Assembly (NCBI GenBank): GCA_963763475.1
Contig: CAVXOR010000006.1
Location: 124,001 to 188,000 of the forward strand
Source: AC-32 sp963763475
GTDB taxonomy: Bacteria; Actinomycetota; Thermoleophilia; Gaiellales; Gaiellaceae
Direction of reading: 5' to 3'
DNA length: 64,000 bases
In this document: in pieces, positions 51,958 through 60,767 of the stretch
Position numbering within the stretch: position 1 is the first letter of the stretch
Layout: each line of letters begins with the position of its first letter
Program-made: the position numbers and the translations under genes
The notes under the pieces: model-generated
The model's database searches: none
Seen by the model: only the letters and a program-made list of their open reading frames with translations
Told to the model about the DNA's origin: nothing

Positions 51958-54099
51958 ATGGCGGTCGCAGGGGTCAGGGCCTCGCAGGTCGCGTGGAGCG
52001 CGCGGCTGCGCGTGCCCGCGATTCGAGGCGCGCAGCTGCTGGCGGCCTCGGGCTTCGCGCTCGCCCAGCCGCTGTTCGACCTGCTCGGCAAGAACGCGGA
52101 GTTCTTCGCCGTGCGTGGCTCGACCCCCGGCGACATCGTCCTGTTCGCGCTCGTCGTGACGTTCGCGCCGGCACTGCTGCTGCTGGGGGTCGAGCTCGTG
52201 GTCGCCGCTCTCAGCGACCCCGCCGCCTTTGTCCTGCACCACGTCTTTCTCGGCTTCCTGGGCGCGGTCTTCGGCGTCCAGGCGCTCAAGCGCTCGGGAG
52301 TGGACGGCACGGCCGTCCTGATCGTCGGCGCCGTCCTGATCGGGGTCGTGATCGCGCTGGCTGCCTGGCGGCTGCCTCCCGCGCGCTCGTTCCTGACCGT
52401 GCTCGCAGCTGCGCCGATCGTCTTCCTCGCCCTGTTCCTGCTCGACTCGCCGACCTCGAAGCTGGTGATCTCCAGCGGCACGGCCGAGGCCGCGGCGATC
52501 CGGACCCGCGCGACGACGCCGATCGTCTTCCTGCTCCTCGACGAGTTTCCGGTGATCGACCTTCAGCAGGCCGACGGCGGGATCGACGCCAAGCGCTTTC
52601 CGAACTTCGCGAAGCTCGCGGCGAGCTCGACCTGGTACCGCAACACCACGACCGTGTCGGCCTCGACCACGGTCGCCGTGCCCGCGATCCTGAGCGGCCA
52701 GAAGCCGAAGAAGGGCGCGCTGCCGATCTTCCGCGACCACCCGAACAACCTCTTCACGCTGCTCGGCAAGCGCTACCGCATGGTCGTGCACGAGTCGCAG
52801 ACGCGGCTCTGCCCGCAGCGGCTCTGCAAGCAGAAGACGGCCGATGCCGGCTCGCGGCTGTCGTCGCTCTACTCCGACGTGCGGGTCGTGTATCTGCACC
52901 TGATCGCGCCGCCGGAGCTCGAGCAGCGTCTGCCCGTGATCGACGAGTCGTGGGGCAACTTCGGGAACGCGACCGAGGAGGAGGCCCCGGCCGCGACCGA
53001 CTCGAACGGCCCGCCGAAGGTCGACCTGAACACCTTCTACCTCAGCCGCGTCCGCGACTTCCGCCGCTTCGTCGCCTCGTTCAGGAAGCCCGGGAACGGC
53101 CCGCCGACGCTCTACTTCCTGCACGACCTGCTCCCGCACACGCCCTGGCTGTACTTCCCTGACGGGCGCGCGCGAGCCGTCTCGAGGACGAACGCGCCGG
53201 GCCGCAACGGCGAGCTCTGGGTCAACGGCCAGCTCGCGACGCAGGCCTGGCAGCGGCACCTGCTGCAGGTCGGCTACACGGACAAGCTGCTGGGGACGTT
53301 CATCGCGCGGCTGCACAAGGTCGGGCTCTGGGACAAGGCCCTCGTGATCGTCACGCCCGACCACGGGGTCAGCTTCCGCGGCGGCGACCTGCGCCGGCGG
53401 CCGACGCGCAAGAACCTGGCCGAGCTTGGCTTCACGCCGCTATTCGTCAAGTACCCCGGAGAGTCGGAGGGCCGGGTCGTCGACTCGCGGCACGTGTCGA
53501 CGCTGGACCTACTTCCGACGATCGCCGACGTGCTCGGGATCAAGATTCCGTGGCACGTCGCGGGCGCCTCGGCGCTGAAGGGCGGTGCGGGGTCGAGCGT
53601 GGTCGACGTCGCCGGCGTGCGGGAGTCCTACCGCGCGGCGCTCGCGCAGCGCCAGGCCTCGCTGGCACGCCAGTTGTCGCTGTTCGGCAGCGGCGACTGG
53701 GGCGACCGGTTCTCGGGAACCGGCCCCTATCGCGGGCTGGTCGGCAGCAAGGTCTCGACCCTCCAGGTGACGCCGGCGCCGACCGCATCGGCGCAACTGG
53801 ACGCGGTCGGCAGCCGTCTCGTTCGGCGCTTCCCGCGCAACTCGGCGCTCGTTCCCTCGCCGCTGGCGGGAACCCTCTCGGGCGTGCCGGCCGGGCGGCC
53901 GGTGGCCGTGGCGCTGAACGGCCGCATCGCCGCGGTCAGCGTCGCCTACCGCAACCCCGGCGGCGGGCCGGTGCGCTTCTCCGCGCTCGCGGGTGAGAAC
54001 GCCTTCAGGACCGGACGCAATGCGGTGCGCGTGTTCGTGCTCGCCGGCAGCGCGGCGCACCCGACGCTTGACGCGGCGAGGAGCTCCCTGTCGAGCTAG
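51958..54099 (+). CDS. Membrane-anchored sulfatase/LTA-synthase-like protein
   Basis: 713 residues. Five membrane helices span about 20-165, then an extracellular alkaline-phosphatase-fold domain (about 180-530): IVFLLLDEFPVIDLQ carries the metal Asp, PNFAKLAASSTWYRNTTTVS and TVAVPAILSG surround the nucleophile position, HDLLPHTPWLYFPDG, and VIVTPDHGVSFRGGD has Asp-His metal ligands. A C-terminal beta tail has VALNGRIAAVSVAY. Probably a phosphoglycerol or sulfo transferase on envelope polymers. I start at the ATG at 51958; a long frame runs upstream across the divergent gene but is not coding there. Confidence 0.87.
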   Translation: MAVAGVRASQVAWSARLRVPAIRGAQLLAASGFALAQPLFDLLGKNAEFFAVRGSTPGDIVLFALVVTFAPALLLLGVELVVAALSDPAAFVLHHVFLGFLGAVFGVQALKRSGVDGTAVLIVGAVLIGVVIALAAWRLPPARSFLTVLAAAPIVFLALFLLDSPTSKLVISSGTAEAAAIRTRATTPIVFLLLDEFPVIDLQQADGGIDAKRFPNFAKLAASSTWYRNTTTVSASTTVAVPAILSGQKPKKGALPIFRDHPNNLFTLLGKRYRMVVHESQTRLCPQRLCKQKTADAGSRLSSLYSDVRVVYLHLIAPPELEQRLPVIDESWGNFGNATEEEAPAATDSNGPPKVDLNTFYLSRVRDFRRFVASFRKPGNGPPTLYFLHDLLPHTPWLYFPDGRARAVSRTNAPGRNGELWVNGQLATQAWQRHLLQVGYTDKLLGTFIARLHKVGLWDKALVIVTPDHGVSFRGGDLRRRPTRKNLAELGFTPLFVKYPGESEGRVVDSRHVSTLDLLPTIADVLGIKIPWHVAGASALKGGAGSSVVDVAGVRESYRAALAQRQASLARQLSLFGSGDWGDRFSGTGPYRGLVGSKVSTLQVTPAPTASAQLDAVGSRLVRRFPRNSALVPSPLAGTLSGVPAGRPVAVALNGRIAAVSVAYRNPGGGPVRFSALAGENAFRTGRNAVRVFVLAGSAAHPTLDAARSSLSS

Positions 54100-54248
54100 G
54101 CCGCGGGCTCGGTGCGCTCGAGCGGCACGAACAACCGGCAGTGCGGGCACTTGTACCCGGTTGGCCCGGGTGCGGACTGGGCGGCGAGCAGCTCGCCCTC
54201 GAACTCTTTCCCGCAGTGCGGGCACACGACCCGGTGTTCCTCCGCCAC
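54096..54248 (-). CDS. 50-residue zinc-ribbon protein
   Basis: A short minus-strand frame with two CPHC knuckles: RVVCPHCGKEFEGEL near residues 6-20 and GYKCPHCRLFVPLER near 31-45. The spacing is that of a zinc ribbon, perhaps a regulator or an RNA/protein adaptor. GTG start without Shine-Dalgarno. It lies 20 nt after the GAF gene, and its stop overlaps the convergent sulfatase gene by 3-4 bp. Confidence 0.65.
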   Translation of the reverse strand: MAEEHRVVCPHCGKEFEGELLAAQSAPGPTGYKCPHCRLFVPLERTEPAA

Positions 54249-54268
54249 GACGCCCAAGCTAGCAGCGC

Positions 54269-54760
54269 TCAGAGGGTCTCCGGCGACTCCAGCCGCTCCA
54301 GCAGCGAGCCGACCCTTGCGGCGAAGCGCGTGGCGAGTTCCGCGCGCTCCGGGTTGAAGTGGCCGTGCTCGGCATAGAGCTCGACGAGCCCCCAGCAGCT
54401 GTCGCTGCTCGGCAGGCAGACCATCAGCAGCGACTCGAACCCGAGCTTCGCGAGCAGGGCCGCCTCGTGCTCGTCGGCGTCCGAGTCGAGCCGCGAGACC
54501 CAGCGCGCCTCGCCGGAGTCGACGACCTCGTGCGTGAGCGGGAAGTCGGAGATCAGATACTCGTGCCCGTGGGCGAGCGGCCGGCCCGAGGTGGTGTGCT
54601 CGGCGAGACCGACGAGCAGGTCGCCGATCACCCGCGAAATCGCGCAGGCCGTCGCGTCGAACAGCTCGACCCCTTCGCGGCAGGCGGTGTCGAGCAGGCC
54701 GCGAATGGTCGTCTCGGCCTCCATCGCGGCCGAGCTCTGCTCGAACGAGTCGGTGGTCAT
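54269..54760 (-). CDS. GAF-domain protein
   Basis: 163 residues with a single GAF fold: LLDTACREGVELFDATACAI (about 22-41), SGEARWVSRLDSDADEHEAA, LGFESLLMVCLPSSDSCWGL and VELYAEHGHFNPER. No output domain is attached, so it may sense a small molecule and act through partners. The zinc-ribbon gene follows on the same strand. Confidence 0.88.
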   Translation of the reverse strand: MTTDSFEQSSAAMEAETTIRGLLDTACREGVELFDATACAISRVIGDLLVGLAEHTTSGRPLAHGHEYLISDFPLTHEVVDSGEARWVSRLDSDADEHEAALLAKLGFESLLMVCLPSSDSCWGLVELYAEHGHFNPERAELATRFAARVGSLLERLESPETL

Positions 54761-54823
54761 GGGAGCAGGTTACGGGGTAGCCGGGCGAGATCGCATCAAC
54801 CTGCTGCGGCCCCGAGACGGTAA

Positions 54824-54848
54824 GGGCGGCCCGGGCGGCGGGCCGCCC
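54824..54848 (-). terminator. GC hairpin between the poly-Gly and GAF genes
   Basis: GGGCGGCCC (54824-54832) pairs perfectly with GGGCCGCCC (54840-54848) across a 7-nt loop. It lies 12 nt past the stop of the poly-Gly protein gene on the minus strand. There is no T-tract; a terminator or 3' stabiliser is inferred. Confidence 0.5.
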
Positions 54849-54860
54849 CGCTCCATCGGT

Positions 54861-55019
54861 CTAGTAACCGCCTCCGCCGCCACCTCCGCCACCGCCGCTG
54901 AGCGTCATGATCAGCACGACGGCGACGATCACGGCCGCAACGCCGATCCCGAGGATGACCAGCCAGCGGGTTCGGCTCGAGGAGCCCATTCCGGCCCGCC
55001 TTTCGAGGAGCGTGGCCAT
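54861..55019 (-). CDS. Tiny membrane protein with poly-glycine tail
   Basis: 52 residues: a basic cytoplasmic N-terminus (MATLLERRAGMGSSSRTRW), one membrane helix (LVILGIGVAAVIVAVVLIMT, about 20-39) and an extracellular tail of Leu-Ser, ten Gly and a final Tyr. The start is fixed by AAAGGAGGTG 7 nt upstream, which suggests strong translation. I know no function; such glycine-rich tails might contact wall polymers or act as a sorting tail. Divergent from the peroxiredoxin gene. Confidence 0.7.
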   Translation of the reverse strand: MATLLERRAGMGSSSRTRWLVILGIGVAAVIVAVVLIMTLSGGGGGGGGGGY

Positions 55020-55137
55020 GAGCACCACCTCCTTTCTCGGCGTGTACACCTACCCATACGGGCCTGCCCGGCTAACGGTTCGCACGAAACTCCGCCAAGG
55101 GAATACGCTGCACCCGACCGCACGTTTAGGGAGGCAC

Positions 55138-55797
55138 ATGGCACTGCAGATCGGCGACACCGCACCGGACTTCACCGCTCAGACGACCGAGGGCGAGATC
55201 GGATTCCACGACTGGATCGGCGACTCCTGGGCGGTGCTCTTCTCGCACCCGAAGGACTTCACGCCCGTGTGCACGACCGAGCTCGGCTACATGGCGAAGA
55301 TCAAGCCGCAGTTCGACGAGCGCAACGTCAAGGTGATCGGCCTTTCGGTGGATCCCGTCGAGAGGCACACGGGCTGGGCGGAGGACATCGAGGAGACCCA
55401 GGGGCAGGCGCCCAACTACCCGATCATCGGCGACGCCGACTTCGAGGTCTCGAAGGCCTACGGGATGCTGGGGAGTGACGTCTCCGGCGATCCGGGCTCG
55501 CGCACGCCGGCCGACAACCAGACCGTTCGCAACGTCTTCGTGATCGGCCCGGACAAGAAGATCAAGCTGATCCTCGTCTACCCGATGACGACCGGCCGCA
55601 ACTTCGACGAGGTGCTGCGCGTGATCGACTCGCTGCAGCTGACGGCGCAGCACAAGGTGGCCACGCCGGTCAACTGGCAGCAGGGCGACGACGTGATCAT
55701 CGCCGGCTCGGTCTCGGACGACGAGGCCAGGGAGCTCTTCGGCGAATGGGAATCGCCCAAGCCGTACATCAGGGTCGTTCCGCAACCCGACCGATGA
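55138..55797 (+). CDS. 1-Cys peroxiredoxin (Prx6 type)
   Basis: 219 residues. The peroxidatic Cys is in HPKDFTPVCTTELGYMAKIK (about residue 46), the longer Prx6 C-terminal domain is present (TGRNFDEVLRVIDSLQLTAQ and GWxxGD-like NWQQGDDVIIAG), and no resolving Cys is seen. It reduces peroxides. An AGGGAGG Shine-Dalgarno precedes the ATG. The 118-nt gap to the divergent small membrane gene holds both promoters. Confidence 0.95.
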   Translation: MALQIGDTAPDFTAQTTEGEIGFHDWIGDSWAVLFSHPKDFTPVCTTELGYMAKIKPQFDERNVKVIGLSVDPVERHTGWAEDIEETQGQAPNYPIIGDADFEVSKAYGMLGSDVSGDPGSRTPADNQTVRNVFVIGPDKKIKLILVYPMTTGRNFDEVLRVIDSLQLTAQHKVATPVNWQQGDDVIIAGSVSDDEARELFGEWESPKPYIRVVPQPDR

Positions 55798-55827
55798 GTT
55801 CCGGCGACTGACGCCGTCTCAGTTCCC

Positions 55828-56415
55828 GTGAGCAAGATTGTCGTATCGCAGTTCGTCACGCTCGACGGCGTCTTCGAGGACCCGGGCGGGTCCGAGGGCA
55901 TGGAGCGCGGCGGGTGGGCCTTCCGCTACGAGCGCGGGGAGGAGGGCGACCGCTTCAAGCTCGACGAGGTGATGGCCTCGGACGCGCTGCTGCTCGGCCG
56001 CGTCACCTACGCGGGCTTCGCTGCCGCCTGGCCGTCGCGCCAGGATGAGTTCGGGTTCGCGGACAAGTTCAACGGGATGCGGAAGTACGTCGTCTCGAGC
56101 ACGCTGACCGACCCGGAGTGGAACAACACGGAGGTGGTCACGCTCGACGAGGTGGCCGGCCTGCGCGACGAGCACGAGGGCGACATCCTCGTCAACGGCA
56201 GCGCGCAGCTTGTGCGCGGGCTGCTCGAGCGCGGGCTCGTGGACGAGCTGCGGCTGATGGTCTTCCCGGCGGTGCTCGGGAGCGGCCGGACGCTGTTCGG
56301 CGAGACCGCCTCGGAGCACCCGTTCCGGCTCGTCTCCTCGAAGCCGGTCGGCGACGACGGCGTGATTATCCTCGTTTACCAGCCTGTTACACACGAGGAC
56401 GCGGAGGCTCAGTAG
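55828..56415 (+). CDS. RibD C-terminal/dihydrofolate reductase-like protein
   Basis: 195 residues of the RibD-C/DHFR fold: SKIVVSQFVTLDGVFEDPGG (about 2-21), ALLLGRVTYAGFAAAWPSR and ILVNGSAQLVRGLLERGLVD. VDELRLMVFPAVLGSGRTLF is the typical C-terminal strand. Stand-alone members are common in soil bacteria; the substrate is unknown. GTG start. It is followed 1 nt later by the exporter gene. Confidence 0.9.
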   Translation: MSKIVVSQFVTLDGVFEDPGGSEGMERGGWAFRYERGEEGDRFKLDEVMASDALLLGRVTYAGFAAAWPSRQDEFGFADKFNGMRKYVVSSTLTDPEWNNTEVVTLDEVAGLRDEHEGDILVNGSAQLVRGLLERGLVDELRLMVFPAVLGSGRTLFGETASEHPFRLVSSKPVGDDGVIILVYQPVTHEDAEAQ

Positions 56416-56416
56416 C

Positions 56417-58594
56417 GTGAACGCGACCTTGGGCAGCCCCGAGCCCCAGCCGATTCTCGCGCGACTCGCGCATTTGATCGTGCGCCGGCGCAAGCTGGTG
56501 ATCGCGGCCTGGGTCGTGCTGACGCTGTTCGGCGCCTTCAGCGCCGGCCAGGTCTCGAAGCGCTGGTTCGAGAGCTTCTCGATTCCGGGCTACTCGTCCT
56601 ACGAGACGAACCAGAAGACGCTGAAGATCTTCGGCACCGGCGAGCAGGCGCCGCTCGTGGCCGTCTTCCACAGCGACGGCGACGTCACCGAGCAGACCGG
56701 CATCCAGCGTGCGGTCGAGGCGGCCGCGAAGGTCAACCCCGGCTCGCGCGACTCGTCGTACTTTTCCACGGGGAGCCGCGCCTACGTCTCGAAGGACGGG
56801 CACACCACCTTCGCCGAGATCTACCCGCCGAAGACGCCGACCTTCAGCTCGTCGGTGCACATGGACGAGGTGCGCGCGAAGCTCAAGGAGAACACGCCCG
56901 AGGGCGTGCAGACCTACCTGACCGGGCGCGACCCGCTCTACGAGGCCTCGACGGGCGGCGAGAGCGGCGGCCCGAGCGTCCTCACGGAGGCGATCGTCGG
57001 CGGCCTCGGCTGCCTGGTGATCCTGTTCTTCGTCTTCGGCACGCTGCCGGCGGTGCTGATGCCGATCGTGGTCGCGATCGCGGCGATCCTGAACACCTTC
57101 ACGCTCGTCTGGATCCTGACCTACATCACGAACGTCTCGATCATCGTCCAGTTCCTGATCGCGCTGGTCGGCCTCGGGGTCGCGATCGACTACGCGCTCC
57201 TGATGATCTTCCGCTTCCGCGACGAGCTGCGCGAGGGCGAGGACGTCGAGACGGCGCTCGTGGAGACGATGACCCATGCCGGCCGCTCGGTGATCGTCTC
57301 CGGCTCGACCGTGGCCGTCGGCCTGCTCTCGATGCTCGTGCTGCCGCTGCCGTTCATCCGCTCGATCGGGATCGGCGGGATGCTGATCCCGACGGTGTCG
57401 GTGATCACCGCGATCACGCTCCTGCCGGCGCTGCTCGCGACTCTCGGTACACGGATCAACAGCGTCCGCCTGCTGCCTAAGCGCTTCGTCGACCGCGGCC
57501 ATCCCGAGGACGGCCCGTGGGGCCGCTGGGCGCGCCTGGTCATGCGGCGGCCGTGGCCGGTTGCGGCCGCCGGCATGGTGATCGTGGGCGTGCTCGTCTT
57601 CTACGGCGTGCACCTGAACCCGAGCGAGGCCCAGGCCAAAGACTTCCCGGGCAGCGGTGACGCGATCGACGGCCGCCAGGTGCTCACGGACGCGCAGATC
57701 TCGGCGGGCGTGATGAAGCCGTTCGTCGTGCTCGTGGACAACGGCGGCGACCCGAAGACAGTCGCTGCGCGGGTCGCCCGGACCCCCGGCGTCGACGGCG
57801 CCGCCGCTCCGCCCGACTGGCGCAAGGGCTCGGCCAGCCTGGTTGAGGCCTTCCCCGACGCCGACGGCGCGGCCAGGTCGACGCGCGGGACGATCAAGCG
57901 CGTTCGCTCGGAGCTGAAGGGGACCGACGGCACGCTCGGCGGCGTCGCGGGCGAGGACCGCGACTTCGTGGCCGCCGTCTACTCGAACTTCCCCTACGTG
58001 CTCGCGTTCGTCGTGCTGTTGACCTTCCTGCTGCTGGCGCGAGCCTTCAGGTCGATCCTGCTGCCGATCAAGGCGGTCGTGCTGAACCTGATCTCGCTGC
58101 TGGCGGCCTACGGGATCATCGTTTTCATCTTCCAGGACGGCCACGGCTCGAAGGCGATCTGGGGCGTGAATGCAACTCACTCGATCATCCCGTGGATCCC
58201 GCTGATGATCTTCGCCTTCCTGTACGGGCTCTCGATGGACTACGAGGTCTTCATGCTCTCGCGCATGCGCGAGATCTACGACGAGACGGGGGACACCGTG
58301 ACGGCGATCTCGCTCGGGCTGGCGCGCACGGGCAAGCTGGTGACCAGCGCGGCGCTCGTGCTGATGTTCGCCTTCTTCGTGCTCTCGTCGAGCCCCGGAG
58401 TGGACATCAAGCAGTTCGGAATCGGGCTCGCGGCCGGCATCATCTTCGACGCGACCGTGATCCGCACCCTGCTCGTGCCGTCGCTGATGCGGCTCTTCGG
58501 CGAGTGGAACTGGTGGATGCCGCCGATCGCCGCCAAGGCGCTCTTCGTGCGCGAGCCACGCCGATCCGAGCGGCCGGCACTCGACTCCGCCTGA
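56417..58594 (+). CDS. MMPL/RND-type membrane exporter
   Basis: 725 residues with twelve membrane helices in two repeats. Large outer loops lie at about 50-190 and 390-510. Proton-relay-like motifs are seen: VGLGVAIDYALLMIFRFRDE (about 253-272) and FLYGLSMDYEVFMLSRMREI (about 600-619). MMPL proteins move lipids or hydrophobic compounds outward. Given the hopanoid operon in this window, hopanoid or other lipid export is possible (inference only). GTG start just after the RibD-like gene. Confidence 0.94.
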   Translation: MNATLGSPEPQPILARLAHLIVRRRKLVIAAWVVLTLFGAFSAGQVSKRWFESFSIPGYSSYETNQKTLKIFGTGEQAPLVAVFHSDGDVTEQTGIQRAVEAAAKVNPGSRDSSYFSTGSRAYVSKDGHTTFAEIYPPKTPTFSSSVHMDEVRAKLKENTPEGVQTYLTGRDPLYEASTGGESGGPSVLTEAIVGGLGCLVILFFVFGTLPAVLMPIVVAIAAILNTFTLVWILTYITNVSIIVQFLIALVGLGVAIDYALLMIFRFRDELREGEDVETALVETMTHAGRSVIVSGSTVAVGLLSMLVLPLPFIRSIGIGGMLIPTVSVITAITLLPALLATLGTRINSVRLLPKRFVDRGHPEDGPWGRWARLVMRRPWPVAAAGMVIVGVLVFYGVHLNPSEAQAKDFPGSGDAIDGRQVLTDAQISAGVMKPFVVLVDNGGDPKTVAARVARTPGVDGAAAPPDWRKGSASLVEAFPDADGAARSTRGTIKRVRSELKGTDGTLGGVAGEDRDFVAAVYSNFPYVLAFVVLLTFLLLARAFRSILLPIKAVVLNLISLLAAYGIIVFIFQDGHGSKAIWGVNATHSIIPWIPLMIFAFLYGLSMDYEVFMLSRMREIYDETGDTVTAISLGLARTGKLVTSAALVLMFAFFVLSSSPGVDIKQFGIGLAAGIIFDATVIRTLLVPSLMRLFGEWNWWMPPIAAKALFVREPRRSERPALDSA

Positions 58595-58644
58595 CGCCGG
58601 CTGCTACGACCTTCGGGCGTTAGTCACGCTCGCGCAGGCGAGAC

Positions 58645-59160
58645 TCACTTATCTCCGCTGTGCTCGGCGATCTGCGCAAATGCTTTGGTTGGCTGCTTCT
58701 CGTTCAGCCGGCTTCTGATCGCGACGGCGCACTGCTGGGGGGTCTGCTTCGCAGTGTCCACGTCAACGTCGCAAGTCCAGTGGGCGTGTACTTCGCGCTG
58801 CCAACGGAGGACGGGCTGCGGAAGCGGCTCACCAGGTTCGCCGACCGCATACACGTGCGCGCCAGCGGCGCGTCGCCGATCCATAATCGTCTCGATATCA
58901 CAGCGCACGCCGACGAAGAGAACTGAAAACTCAGCGAGCCGTAACGCGGCGTCTGTCGCGACCTCGACGTCGTAGAGGCCGACGTCTACCACGACGTTCA
59001 GTCCGAACCGCGCATGCGCTGCGATGGACTCCCACAGGGCCGCGTAGAGCGCCGGTACCGCCGCTGCAGCCGGATGGTCCGGTTCGCCCGGCCGCAACCC
59101 AACCCCTGGCTGTAGAGCGGGCGGCGTCATCTCTCGACCTGAGGACGAGCTGGCGCTCAC
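58645..59160 (-). pseudogene. N-terminally truncated chloramphenicol-phosphotransferase-like protein
   Basis: 171 codons. Residues about 45-165 resemble the C-terminal two thirds of CPT-type P-loop kinases: IAAHARFGLNVVVDVGLYDV, VLFVGVRCDIETIMDRRRAA and VDVDTAKQTPQQCAVAIRSR. The family's N-terminal P-loop (GxSSxGKS) is missing; instead the start is a Ser/Pro-rich stretch (MSASSSSGREMTPPALQPGV). I see no P-loop in other frames up to 59230. It is probably a remnant, though a short expressed protein is possible. Confidence 0.6.
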
Positions 59161-59190
59161 ACACCGAACCTAACGCGTCAGCATCGACCG

Positions 59191-59227
59191 CTCTGGTGAC
59201 ATTCGCGCACCCTGGGCCAGACGAGTC
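59191..59227 (+). repeat. Dispersed 37-bp repeat, copy A
   Basis: Contains GGTGACATTCGCGCACCCTG then CCAG-C-AGTC. It matches copies B (62312) and C (62723), and like them lies between genes. Confidence 0.75.
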
Positions 59228-59230
59228 GCT

Positions 59231-59437
59231 CTACGACGGCTGTCCGAGATTCCGAGCGTCGTTTCCGACCGTCAGCGTTAGGACCCTGTCGCCTTCAGAA
59301 ATGTGGATGTGCCACTCCGCCTCTCGGTGCGGCATCCCGTCCCATGCAAGCAGTGCATCTCGAAGCTCCGCTGCCTCTGCGGCTGTCAGATCCAGCCAAA
59401 GCACGTTGGTCTCGTTACCGCCTGCGTCGATCCGCAT
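59231..59437 (-). CDS. Small hypothetical protein
   Basis: 68 residues: MRIDAGGNETNVLWLDLTAA, then a Leu/Ala helix and WHIHISEGDRVLTLTVGNDA at the end. It reads as a beta-helix-beta unit with normal codon bias. No family is recognised; it stands alone next to the repeat. Confidence 0.55.
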   Translation of the reverse strand: MRIDAGGNETNVLWLDLTAAEAAELRDALLAWDGMPHREAEWHIHISEGDRVLTLTVGNDARNLGQPS

Positions 59438-59494
59438 AGCCCAAGGCTACGCTCTCGTCGAGTGACATAGCCCTAGGTTCTCGCCCCGCTCCGG

Positions 59495-60010
59495 TTACCG
59501 AAAGCGGAACGATCGACGTGCTGACTCGAAGACGCGGCGGTCGGCGGCCGCGGAAAACGCACGGGGCGAAGCCAGTACGAACGCGTACCCACGGCCACGA
59601 CGAACCGTCAATGCCACGTTGATGTCGTGAGCTTCGCAGGCAGCTGTGAAGGCCAGTGCCGGTGCGCCTCCGAGCGCCGTGGCGCGATAGCCGGGCGACT
59701 TCGTGCAAAAACTGGGGAGGGCGGTGCCGACGTACAGGCTCGCCCATTTGCGTAGCGTCGATCGTCGCGGCAGCGACCGCGCCGCGGCGGCCAACGCGCG
59801 TCCGTCGGCAGCTGAGTAAAAGTCGACCTCCGGCTGGTTTTGGAAGGGCGGGCCTCCCCGCCAGGGGACCGACGCCGGGCGCGACGTCCAGTCGCCGGGT
59901 AGGACGACCGAGTAGCCGTACCTCTTCGAGACGAACCTCGTGCTCGACCTCGCGTCCGCAGCCGCTGCCAGAGCGGCTGCGACGGCGACAAGCGCGAGCA
60001 TCGTCCGCAT
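59495..60010 (-). CDS. Secreted PsbP-like hypothetical protein
   Basis: 171 residues. A signal peptide (about 1-23, ending ADA) is followed by RFVSKRYGYSVVLPGDWTSR, typical of PsbP/DUF1795-like exported proteins, and a C-terminal beta strand VRRGRGYAFVLASP. Two Cys (KSPGY region and AACEAHD) might pair. The function is unknown. Two close ATGs are possible; the first gives the better signal peptide. Confidence 0.75.
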   Translation of the reverse strand: MRTMLALVAVAAALAAAADARSSTRFVSKRYGYSVVLPGDWTSRPASVPWRGGPPFQNQPEVDFYSAADGRALAAAARSLPRRSTLRKWASLYVGTALPSFCTKSPGYRATALGGAPALAFTAACEAHDINVALTVRRGRGYAFVLASPRAFSAAADRRVFESARRSFRFR

Positions 60011-60238
60011 CACACGGAAGCGTACTACTGCCACCGAGGCCGCAACCAAACCGCCAGGCGTCCATTCGCACCCGTCAAAGTGCGTGCCTTCCGATGTTCT
60101 GACTATCGATGCGTGACACCGTGATAGGTTCAGGGTGCCTTTCTGGCTCAGAATCCTCGGTCGCCAGGCGAGCCCTGTGAGACGTGTTCGGTTGTAGGTC
60201 GGCTCCGTCAGAAGGCACCCATACGAAGGAGGCCATTC

Positions 60239-60565
60239 ATGGCCACCAGTCCCACGTCGGCACCACCGACGACGATGGACGACCGTGCGACGAGCGTGCT
60301 CGTCCGCTTCACTCCCGCCGCGGTCACGACCGAGCAGTACGACGAGACGATTCGGCGTCTGGAAAAGTCGGGCGATTGGCTGCCGGAAGGACTCGAGTCC
60401 CACGTCGCCTTCGAGGCGGGCGGGAAGTTCCGAGTCAGCGAGATCTGGGACTCGCAGGCGCAGTTCGACGCCTTCGGTAAGCGCCTCATGCCGATCCTGG
60501 AGGACGTGGGGATCGACCCGGGCACGCCCGAGATGCTCGAGATCCACAACATCATCAGGCGCTAG
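60239..60565 (+). CDS. Antibiotic-biosynthesis-monooxygenase-like (dimeric alpha/beta barrel) protein
   Basis: 108 residues: SVLVRFTPAAVTTEQYDETI (about 20-39), ESHVAFEAGGKFRVSEIWDS and FDAFGKRLMPILEDVGID. This is the ABM-type ferredoxin-like fold seen in monooxygenases and stress proteins. No active site can be named. AAGGAGG lies 5 nt before the ATG. The 228-nt stretch upstream shows no coding signal. Confidence 0.82.
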   Translation: MATSPTSAPPTTMDDRATSVLVRFTPAAVTTEQYDETIRRLEKSGDWLPEGLESHVAFEAGGKFRVSEIWDSQAQFDAFGKRLMPILEDVGIDPGTPEMLEIHNIIRR

Positions 60566-60767
60566 TAATCAGAGCGGCAACGAGCGAGGGCCGGACTGGC
60601 TGAAGGCGAGGAGAGACTTCCGCCTGGAGCCGTTCGGCCCTCTTGCCTCGCCAGTGACGGCTATTCAGTTCGGGCGCCTGGCGCTCAGGAACGCGCGGCG
60701 ACGGGATCACGCCCGCCGAGGCCGCCGACACCTCGTCGAGCGCCGGCTGGCCGACGCCGCCGCCTAG

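Noticed and set aside
60566..60767. A frame continuing past the ABM-like gene that includes FGRLALRNARRRDHARR
   Set aside because: It is an Arg-rich shadow in another frame; the faint likeness to flavin oxidoreductase N-termini is too short to support.
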